A DNA stretch of 64,000 nucleotides from Sipunculus nudus (taxonomy: Eukaryota > Annelida > Sipuncula > Golfingiida > Sipunculidae), in assembly GCA_026874595.1 (NCBI GenBank), contig CM049318.1:8410741-8474740 (forward strand). Reading direction: 5' to 3'. The stretch's first letter is position 1; each line of letters begins with the position of its first letter. The position numbers were made by a program, and so were the translations under genes. A model generated the notes under the pieces. The model was not told the DNA's origin, made no database searches, and saw only the letters and a program-made list of their open reading frames with translations. Positions 59,701-64,000 of this stretch are shown here, piece after piece.

Positions 59701-60943
59701 AAACGACAAGGGTGAAATGTGAAAATTTATTTTCCATGGTGGGTATGTCACATTTATTTTGTAACTGAAATTTTGAAATCTACAGCTATGATCTGAATTT
59801 CTCAATCATTCAACATCTTTGACACAACCATTCATAACCAGCTCTGAGATCATAAAGTCACAAAGAAAATGGCTAGTATTTAGAGTAATGGGTATGGAGG
59901 TTCAGGTATGCCATATTCCCTTGTAATGCTGTCCCCAATTAACACCTACAGAGTACTATTAATATCTGAAGGACACGGCACAAAAAGAACTGAAATATCA
60001 ATATATAGTAATTATGTCATCTTTCATCACAAACTTTGGTAGTGAATAAGAAATAATTAAGACATACTGTAGTATAATTAGATAACGATGTGACATTTTA
60101 TATTTTATACATTTTAAGAAAAAAATGGGGTAATTGGCAGATTCAAACAAAATGTTTATAAAATGTATTTGGAGTTCTATAGCTTAATACCAATCAGAGG
60201 TGTGTATAAGTTTCAGATGCATAAATGTTTGTACCTCCAATAACTGTAAAATCAGCAAACATTTCATTAATACTATTTAAAATGAACTATATTGTTTTCC
60301 ACAGATGAATTTAAATTTCAGTTGACTAGTTGGTTTCACATCAGACAACCTAAGTAGGCCTCCATAAATCATATAATTTACTAACTTTCGCATTGTTTAA
60401 ATCACACAGCCCCTTTTAATTTAAATGACTTTTAATTTAAAGGACTGGTTTTATCTGTTTACATTTGCAAAAGGCTTATAGATAGACCCATATATCTCTC
60501 TCTTATCAGTGTGAAGTGGTATGCCAGGCGCGTATCGCATTCCAAACGGATGAACTGTTATATAGCTGAACAGTACGTGCACACATCCCTGTATATTATG
60601 CTATAAAAATATAAACTCGTTTTCCTAATAAATATGGACATCATAAAAGATTTCTTTTACACTTAAAACAGTAGCACCTGTCTGAGCTTGAACGCTGTAT
60701 GGTCAATAATCTGTGACCTAATTTGGACGGAGACCTTGTTAGGTTTGTGCGTGGTTGCACTTACCTGGGAAAATGGCGTATAAACACAGTTGCCGCAGGT
60801 AAAATTAACGGCTGTTTACCTTAACATTAATTAAACCCGATCAAAGTTTCAGGTCCCCTACACTACTCTAACTATACAGGAGAATAATAATTACCTTCAT
60901 ACAAAGCCACGAACAGGCAAAATATCGCTAGTTTTAACTCCAT
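29608..60943 (-). CDS. Complete 10-exon IgSF cell-surface protein gene (V-Ig-Ig, GPI-type tail)
   Basis: Predicted 422-aa secreted or GPI-anchored protein. CDS segments, 5' to 3': 60943-60895, 57319-57065, 52523-52428, 51117-50870, 46247-46097, 45421-45243, 44690-44555, 36360-36328, 34654-34631, 29705-29608. All junctions are GT-AG and phases match throughout (1,1,1,0,1,0,1,1,1), with 1269 nt giving an exact reading frame. Order: signal peptide; V-set domain (Cys..Trp, then ED-G-Y-Y-R-C); second Ig domain (YFVCEVTGG.. to TIVCKAQV); third Ig-like domain lacking the usual cysteines; linker rich in Gly, Ser and Thr; hydrophobic C-terminus ending with no cytoplasmic tail. The architecture resembles lachesin/IgLON- or nectin-type proteins, but no orthologue was recognised. 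Likely role: adhesion or recognition at the cell surface. Introns are full of transposons. Exon joining is inferred from sequence only. Confidence 0.8.
29896..30150 (-). repeat. Minisatellite changing from 27-bp to 25-bp units
   Basis: Four units of 'ctctgaagtatatgtacaat' plus 'cataaga' (27 bp), then about five of 'ctctgaagtatatactgtct' plus 'taaga' (25 bp). The 27-bp part reads as a nine-residue repeat MIVHILQSL on the minus strand, which is incidental. In the last intron of the complete gene. Confidence 0.75.
32063..33093 (+). mobile_element. Hairpin-ended element, family A, copy 1
   Basis: Starts AACTAGA, then mini-hairpin TCAGC-AGAA-GCTGA (32073-32086), then AGCCCTCAGCC, which is complementary to GGCTGAGGGCT at the right end (33080-33090), the 3' arm of a terminal hairpin. 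The interior has three units of about 310 bp, each starting at an AGGTCAAGGTCACC-like tract. About 1.03 kb, in intron 9 of the complete gene. Confidence 0.6.
34631..34654 (-). CDS. Exon 9: 24-nt Gly-rich stalk micro-exon
   Basis: 24 nt, phase 1 in and out, acceptor ctgctttcag, donor GTGTGAAC (weaker). It encodes GTGQGGNG, a flexible linker before the membrane anchor. It could be skipped without changing frame, so alternative inclusion is possible. Confidence 0.5.
36328..36360 (-). CDS. Exon 8: 33-nt stalk micro-exon
   Basis: 33 nt, phase 1 in and out, acceptor aattttgtag, donor GTAAGTTT. It encodes DDYVTGGVNST with an NST sequon. It is accepted because phase and splice signals fit, and because the counterpart at 5328-5351 also begins ATGAT straight after its acceptor. 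Its small size leaves some doubt. Confidence 0.6.
36449..36490 (+). mobile_element. Solo left end of family B
   Basis: AACAAGGGACCCATGAGTCA followed by CACTCAGCTGA, the family B left end with two or three changes, with no matching interior after it. A truncated copy or end-only insertion, 89 bp from the stalk micro-exon at 36328-36360. Confidence 0.4.
37210..40420 (+). mobile_element. Hairpin-ended element, family B, copy 1 (nested in family E)
   Basis: Left end AAACAAGGGACCCATGGGTC with palindrome GACCCATGGGTC, then GGCGCTCAGCTGA, complementary to the right-end TCAGCTGAGC. The right hairpin lies at 40387-40415 and is followed by TAAAAA. A 'ggacggacggacagacagac' tract precedes it. The interior includes a poly-G run (38893-38902) and two copies of a roughly 650-bp unit (from about 39095 and 39745). 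Borders are fixed by the interrupted host repeat. Confidence 0.6.
38213..38340 (+). repeat. Tandem duplication of about 60 bp
   Basis: 'aagttaaaatattagaattg' followed by 'ttgca...atcat.atata..cagagt' occurs twice in direct order inside family B copy 1. Confidence 0.6.
42240..44134 (+). mobile_element. Hairpin-ended element, family C, with 180-bp internal satellite
   Basis: The left end AACTAGAT is followed by the perfect hairpin GTGTC-GGAAT-GACAC and then ATGCCCCCGCC, complementary to GGCGGGGGCAT at the right end. The right end itself folds (GCCCCGGCCAC-TTT-GTGGCGGGGGC) and is followed by ATAAAA. Nearly the whole interior is about ten tandem units of about 180 bp. Long frames read through the array only because 180 is a multiple of 3. 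Confidence 0.62.
42341..44060 (+). repeat. Tandem array, about 180-bp unit, ten copies
   Basis: The landmark tcaaaagtaggtcaac recurs at 42341, 42521, 42700, 42862, 43041, 43219, 43392, 43572, 43752 and 43932, spacing 162-180. Units also share 'ccaatatctgcaggcattgc' and 'gtacatgtgta'. The right-hand copies look more alike than the left-hand ones. Confidence 0.75.
44555..44690 (-). CDS. Exon 7: end of third Ig-like domain
   Basis: 136 nt, phase 0 in, phase 1 out; acceptor ctgttaacag, donor AGAG|GTAAAC. It encodes LQQNTYIFILTIDSVKIENF then QVYEVSLGNEYGKRSD, the I-set F/G pattern (Y-x-V/I-x-x-x-NEYG) with Val in place of the F-strand Cys. It ends LLQGPR, like LYEGPR at 5707-5860. It lies 80 bp from a transposon right end at 44473. 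Confidence 0.76.
45243..45421 (-). CDS. Exon 6: first part of third Ig-like domain (no B-strand Cys)
   Basis: 179 nt, phase 1 in, phase 0 out; acceptor tacttacag, donor AAG|GTAGGA. It encodes YRPEVTLKRDYYANIQDQ, then NVQIAVEVKASPAVTSASW, where the Ig core Trp is kept but the B-strand Cys position is not Cys. It ends GMTAMLK. Counterpart of 6423-6592. Confidence 0.75.
46097..46247 (-). CDS. Exon 5: end of second Ig domain
   Basis: 151 nt, phase 0 in, phase 1 out; acceptor ttctgttccag, donor CCT|GTGAGT. It encodes KIKYVQKYSSSSFDLQATDD then GHTIVCKAQVLEQ (F-strand Cys) and ends AVLHLS. The exon at 7225-7375 has exactly the same length and layout; 2201-2357 is 157 nt. Confidence 0.77.
46661..49384 (+). 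mobile_element. Hairpin-ended element, family B, copy 3
   Basis: The left end AAACAAGTGACCCATGGGTC with CGCTCAGCTGACT and the right hairpin at about 49351-49380 (AGCTCAGATGACTTTCAGTC then AGCTGAGCT, followed by AAAAAT) are those of family B. The interior differs from copy 1: seven GGTGGCGCCACC-type units at alternating 130/150-bp spacing (47151-48010), then three units of about 345 bp (48334-49340). In intron 4 of the complete gene. Confidence 0.58.
49720..50590 (+). mobile_element. Degenerate hairpin-ended element (family F fragment)
   Basis: Two similar right-end-like segments (about 50100-50160 and 50500-50575) carry 'gacgcac' then a CCCCTCC...TTTGTTG...GGGG hairpin, after a 'ggacagacggttggacg' tract. 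A possible left end, 'agggcaccgcaaagtggag', lies at about 49744. Units of about 125 bp contain 'ccttgacctttgaccc'. Borders are uncertain. Confidence 0.35.
50870..51117 (-). CDS. Exon 4: first part of second Ig domain
   Basis: 248 nt, phase 1 in, phase 0 out; acceptor follows a run of T, donor CTACAG|GTAGGT. It encodes GKGYFVCEVTGGYPRPQVTV (B-strand Cys) and ends VGATAGLQ. The motif G-Y-(LF)-(LVS)-C-(EK)-V-T-G-G is shared with the exons at 8091-8344 and 2665-2903, and all three end G-L-Q at a phase-0 junction. An N-glycosylation sequon NRS is present. Confidence 0.78.
51214..51495. mobile_element. Harbinger-type MITE, copy 2 (TTA target duplication)
   Basis: 282 bp, same family as 16511-16786: GGCC ends, right subterminal GTGCCTGAGAACCATACC intact, left one eroded, and a shared interior (TTTTTTCAGAAATCA, TATCTTCTTGAAAGAT). 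Flanked by TTA (51211-51213, 51496-51498). It lies 96 bp upstream of the second-Ig-domain exon, in intron 3 of the complete gene. Confidence 0.7.
52428..52523 (-). CDS. Exon 3: end of V-type Ig domain (ED-G-Y-Y-R-C)
   Basis: 96 nt, phase 1 in and out, acceptor ttctttcag, donor GTAAGTT. It encodes SLAEEDSGYYRCEIH, the diagnostic F-strand motif of Ig domains, then a G-strand ending EHSLSVL. The counterparts at 4121-4216 (96 nt) and 9043-9135 (93 nt) have almost the same length and the same motif. Confidence 0.8.
52591..53071 (+). mobile_element. Left part of another hairpin-started element
   Basis: Begins AACAAGAGCACCACAAACTG and has the hairpin GGCATA-A-TATGCC, then repeats of about 130 bp around 'ctgacctcatt'. 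It runs into the family A copy at 53072, which may have inserted into it. No right end was identified. Confidence 0.35.
53072..54101 (+). mobile_element. Hairpin-ended element, family A, copy 2
   Basis: Nearly the same length and sequence as 32063-33093 with identical left (AACTAGAATATCAGCAGAAG) and right (GGGCTGAGGGCTAAA) ends, but different flanks, which fixes the element borders. It sits next to a degenerate element starting at 52591. Confidence 0.6.
55094..55563 (-). pseudogene. LINE (non-LTR retrotransposon) AP-endonuclease fragment
   Basis: Two overlapping minus frames separated by a frameshift around 55.3 kb. The upstream one contains RGTTNNRLPHGVAIYI, the downstream one VDLNLPIVIMGDLNIDISN and NDHGNNIDLVFTK. 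R-G-G-V-A-I-Y and G-D-(FL)-N are landmarks of the exonuclease-endonuclease-phosphatase domain of LINE ORF2. No reverse transcriptase follows toward lower coordinates, so it is a dead fragment inside intron 2 of the complete IgSF gene. Confidence 0.75.
55640..56801 (+). mobile_element. Family B copy 4, degenerate right end
   Basis: Matches the right half of the copy at 37210-40420, including the poly-G run (55943-55964), the 'attttaacagat' segment, 'ggggacatctaactgtatgc', and a decayed terminal hairpin ending 'cacctaaaaa' at about 56800. In intron 2 of the complete gene, next to the LINE fragment. Confidence 0.5.
57065..57319 (-). CDS. Exon 2: first part of V-type Ig domain
   Basis: 255 nt, phase 1 in and out, acceptor tttgtttcag, donor GTAAGTG. 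It encodes the A to E strands of a V-set domain: ITLECDITG supplies the B-strand Cys, YTWTKRQ the C-strand Trp, and FTRYSAAI...YRLTIS the typical R-S / L-I segment of D and E strands. The domain is completed by the exon at 52428-52523. A poly-C tract lies just inside the following intron (57024-57038). Confidence 0.8.
57320..60894 (-). other. Intron 1 of the complete IgSF gene
   Basis: Contains the hAT-like MITE candidate (57460-57882); the remaining 3 kb is AT-rich without recognised exons or repeats. Confidence 0.5.
57460..57882. mobile_element. hAT-like MITE candidate
   Basis: About 420 bp with imperfect inverted ends CAGGCTTGGGTCAAGTAC and GTATTTGACCCAAACCGG, and an interior rich in AAGTACTT/AAGTACA. 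A CAG-start end followed by a 'tgggtcaagtac' type motif is seen in hAT MITEs. No clear 8-bp target duplication was found. In intron 1 of the complete gene; a similar AAGTAC-rich tract lies at about 34860-35370. Confidence 0.4.
60895..60943 (-). CDS. Exon 1: signal peptide of complete IgSF gene
   Basis: ATG at 60943 in the context gcgaaATGG. It encodes MELKLAIFCLFVALYE followed by a split Gly codon: a short basic/polar start then a hydrophobic core, a typical signal peptide. The donor GTAATT at 60894 leaves phase 1. The 49-nt coding length (16 codons plus 1 nt) is identical to the signal exons at 13952-14000 and 27329-27377. Confidence 0.75.
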
Positions 60944-61003
60944 TTCGCTAAACCGTGTACAGGACTCTCGCAACAGGGATCTCCGTGTGGCCCAGTTGAC
61001 GGC

Positions 61004-61036
61004 GTGACGTCACTAAGGTATGGTGATTGTGATTGG
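61004..61036 (-). promoter_or_regulatory. CRE and CCAAT box upstream of the complete IgSF gene
   Basis: A perfect 10-bp palindrome GTGACGTCAC (CREB/ATF core TGACGTCA) at 61004-61013 and an ATTGG (CCAAT on the minus strand) at 61032-61036, 61-93 bp upstream of the signal-peptide ATG at 60943. No TATA box is seen between them and the ATG. The assignment as promoter is inference from position. Confidence 0.4.
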
Positions 61037-61938
61037 TCGATTATGATTTGAGTCTGTGAGTATTCCGCTCCGGATGAGGAAAGGTCAATTGATGCATTCC
61101 TGTGCAATGTGGTGTTATATTTACCGTCCTGTAGAAATGTAGGCGGGCGCGAATGTCATATAAATGTTATCCAGGAACTGAAGTATATACATACCTGTAC
61201 ACATGTGTAATGAACTACGTAGTTACTTTAAGGTCAATAGGCATGTTATATTTATATATTAAATATGTAAATGTGTAAATGCCAGTCTTCCAGTTACTCG
61301 TTTGACCTGAGCGCGAACAATGAACATATTCATGCATGTCTAAATGAATGTTACTACACACATTATAATATTAAACACGTACAGGCTCAATGGGACTAAA
61401 ACAGGCAATGTTATTGATAATAACTTGAAAACATTCCTTGCAACTTAAATGTGACTAACACATACCTGTGAATTCTGCGGGTATATGTATGTAGGTATCG
61501 TATATTTACCTGTTTCAGCAAGGACTGGCGTTGAAGTTTTTTTCTTAACATTAATATAACTGTGACCAATTTAAGAAAATATTTAACTATGATTATAAAA
61601 TATTATCATGAGACGTAAATAACATTTTTAAATCATATCGGTATTAGAGGATTTTAATGTATATTTATTTACTACGAAAATAAAAGAATGAGTTCCACCT
61701 TATAAGTGACATGTTGTCATATCCTAATTAGATGGAATGAATTGAATGCGAACATGAATGCCTATAATTAGTGCTTGGTCTATATATTACCTAAATTCTG
61801 TCACCGATTCCTTGCGCGGTGTATCTGATTTTAGATTCAGTTTATGTGCAAATCCGTGCATAAATTAGTCTATATTTACATTCGCCTCACCTCGAGGTGA
61901 CCCCTGCAAAAATTTGATTGTTCCCTGAAGAAACTAAA

Positions 61939-62141
61939 TCAGTGACTCATCTGGAAACTGCAAGTTGAATACACTACTATAGCACTCCAGAATTTGACAC
62001 TGACACACATGTACGTACGGATCAGAAACATCATATTCGCTTTGATGCTCAAAACAAATAACAAAAGGACAACAACAAAGGCCAGTATACAAGAAAGGAA
62101 AAATGAGCTTGCAGACGCGACGTCTGTTTCGTCACCTGTGC
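61939..62141 (-). CDS. Possible terminal exon of an upstream IgSF paralogue (transmembrane)
   Basis: 203 nt, acceptor accatcatactag at 62142, phase 1 in, TGA at 61939. It encodes GTGDETDVASASS followed by FFLSCILAFVVVLLLFVLSI and about 30 more residues (KANMMFLIRTY... to a Cys/Ser-rich end). The Gly-Thr-Gly start and phase match the stalk/anchor exons of the complete gene, but here a true membrane span with a tail follows. The upstream exons would lie beyond 64 kb. An alternative is a chance ORF. Candidate AATAAA at 61664-61669. Confidence 0.42.
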
Positions 62142-62452
62142 CTAGTATGATGGTAAATGTAAGGGTGACTGGTCTGCAGTTAGGTTCAGATGAGATATTT
62201 GTGTTAAAATATGATGTGAACATTTCTTACGCTAAAATTATCTGTTAAGATTTGTTGCGCTTACTTGAGGCGAGGCCTGCTATGAGGTCAATGATAAGGC
62301 ATTTAACTACGAATGATAAGGCAATTAACTATGACTACGACTGAATCATGTATACCAAACGGATATTTACTTGATTTACACTGAGGGGCGAATCTGATTT
62401 GTAGCGCGGATTTTTTAAATTCCAAATAATGAAATCGGGGTATGTTTTTGTT

Positions 62453-63158
62453 TGTTACAGGTGTCTGTTGTATTGTGCGAAGGAGTGTTACATGTGACTG
62501 TTGACATTCTGATTATTGTCAGACAGGCCCTGGTTTATTGTGTGCAGGAGTGTTACATATGTCTGTTAGGCAGGCATAGTTCGTTGCCATGGGAGACATG
62601 CGAGTTGGGTTGGCTCGCGTGTGAGGTCTGAAGTGTAGAAACACAGCGTTCTTTGTTCATTATGTTTCAGGTCTGTTCCTGTAACGTGTGTATTGTTCTT
62701 TGGAGTTTTCCATTTTTAGTATTTTCGAATGAGAACCTATAAATTAAGGACTGTGTTTAGAGCCGAGAGGGAAGGAGAGAGCAAAATTCCAGCGGACACG
62801 GAAGAGTGTGAATCAGTTTTGGGACCTTACCGATAATTGCAGTGGTGTCAGATATTTAACGGACTTAATATTAATTTAATATGGACTGTCTCCATTTGCC
62901 TTTGATTATCACATTTTACGTGGATCATTGGATTTAAATTACTCTTGTTGAGCTGTGACAGTGCTGGTATCCAGATATCAAAGCCTTGGATCCGGACACT
63001 CTGGTACTGTACATTTTATTTGTTATACTGTGTAATTGTATTGATTTAGTGTATTGTAATGGTAGGAGTGTTTTAAGAATAAATTATAATTATTTGTTAA
63101 CAAAACCACTGACGTCTTTATTCATTCCCCTAGACATTTAACGCTGCCTAGTGTTACA
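62453..63158 (+). mobile_element. Possible solo LTR
   Basis: Starts TGTTACAG and ends GTGTTACA (TG..CA). It contains TATAAAT at 62738-62744 and AATAAA at 63078-63083, about 75 bp before the end, in the order U3-R-U5 would have. The start is ambiguous because TGTTACA also occurs near 62491 and 62551. No 4-6-bp target duplication was recognised and no internal retroelement sequence flanks it. Confidence 0.33.
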
Positions 63159-63240
63159 GAATCTGATTTTTTAATCTCTGTAACAAAATTGATGCTCGTC
63201 ACGACTACTTGATGTGTTGTTATAAGGTTCCGTAACATGT

Positions 63241-64000
63241 TATACTCTAGGGCAGGGTAACGTGGACTCCCTGGAAGAGGGTCAGTTGGTATTTCTAGGT
63301 AAGGGTAAAGGGGGAATCCCTGGACGGGGATCAGTAGATATCTCATAGTTAGGGTAACGGGGAATCCCTTGACTAGGGCCAGTGGGTATCTGTAGCTTTG
63401 GGTAAAACTTGACAAGGGTCAGTGGGTATCTTTTGGCCAGGGTAACGGGGAATCCCTTGACTAGGGTCACTGGATGTCTCTAGGTTAGGGTAACGGAGAT
63501 TCCCTTGACGAGGGTTACTGGGTATCTCTAGGTTAGGGTAACGGAGAATCCCTTGACGAGGGTCGCTGGGTATCTCTTAGTTAGGGTAACGGGGGATCCC
63601 TTGACGAGGGTCAACGGGTATCTCTAGGTTAGGGTAATGGAGAATCCCTTGACGAGGGTCAATGTGTATCTCTAGGTTGGGGTAACGGAGAATCCCCTGA
63701 CGAGGGTCAATGGGTATCTCTAGGTTAGGGTAATGGAGAATCCCTTGACGAGGGTCGCTGGGTATCTCTAGGTTAGGGTAACGGAGATTCCCTTGACGAG
63801 GGTTACTGGGTATCTCTAGGTTAGGGTAACGGAGATTCCCTTGACGAGGGTTCCTGGGTAACTCTAGGTTAGGGTAACAGAGAATCCCTTGACGAGGGTC
63901 GCTGGGTATCTCTAGGTTAGGGTAACGGGGATACTCTTGACAAGGGTCAATGGGTATCTCTAGGTTAAGGTAATGGAGATCCCTTGACGAGGGCCAATTG
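63241..64000 (+). repeat. 48-bp minisatellite containing GGTTAGGG
   Basis: About 16 tandem units to the window edge, each with 'tctctaggttagggtaacgg' then 'cccttgacgagggt'. The first four or five units (63241-63470) are more divergent. As 48 is divisible by 3, the minus strand reads a 16-residue repeat, IPSDPRQGILRYPNLE-like, for long stretches. Looks like a satellite; coding is unproven. Confidence 0.8.

Noticed and set aside
63241-64000. Telomere
   Set aside because: GGTTAGGG occurs once per 48-bp unit and is not a pure hexamer array, and the array is next to genes. Interstitial minisatellite.

Overview
The window is nuclear DNA of an invertebrate: AT-rich, with GT-AG introns of 0.5-8 kb, tRNA-derived SINEs, many microsatellites and layers of short non-autonomous transposons. 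The dispersed-repeat style (elements ending in hairpins and built round internal tandem cassettes), TTAGGG-type motifs and secreted/GPI-anchored immunoglobulin (Ig) proteins point to a lophotrochozoan, most likely a bivalve mollusc. That placement is inference; no species marker was recognised.

All convincing genes lie on the minus strand and form a head-to-tail cluster of immunoglobulin-superfamily (IgSF) surface proteins. From high to low coordinates: (i) a possible last exon of an upstream paralogue, with a membrane segment and a short tail (62141-61939); (ii) a complete 10-exon gene (60943-29608), predicted 422 aa: signal peptide, V-type Ig, Ig, Ig, short Gly/Ser/Thr stalk, GPI-type tail. 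Every exon joins in frame; (iii) a second gene (14000-682) with a duplicated ectodomain: signal peptide, V-Ig-Ig-linker, then a second V-Ig module, a decayed third domain and a hydrophobic C-terminal exon. Two further signal-peptide-like exons (about 19.0 and 27.35 kb) with the same phase-1 donor lie upstream of it, as alternative first exons or relics of lost copies. Intron positions and phases are shared by the three V and three second domains, so the modules arose by duplication.

Region by region: 0.7-14 kb, second IgSF gene with SINEs in its introns; 14-29.6 kb, mostly non-coding, with orphan signal-peptide exons, a fold-back minisatellite block (16.3-17.2 kb), a Harbinger-type MITE, a 1.8-kb hairpin-ended element (23.4-25.2 kb) and two unassigned ORFs; 29.6-61 kb, the complete gene, whose introns hold at least five families of hairpin-ended (Helentron/HINE-like) elements, two in nested insertions, plus a LINE endonuclease fragment; 61-64 kb, putative promoter, paralogue terminal exon, possible solo LTR and a 48-bp minisatellite carrying GGTTAGGG.

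The genes probably encode cell-surface or adhesion/recognition molecules; ligand and function cannot be read from the sequence. The most interesting results are the reconstructed IgSF cluster with its module duplication and orphan signal exons, and a shared architecture (5' mini-hairpin, then a segment complementary to the 3' terminal hairpin) linking several otherwise different transposon families, with two nested insertions, one of which preserves its pre-insertion site.
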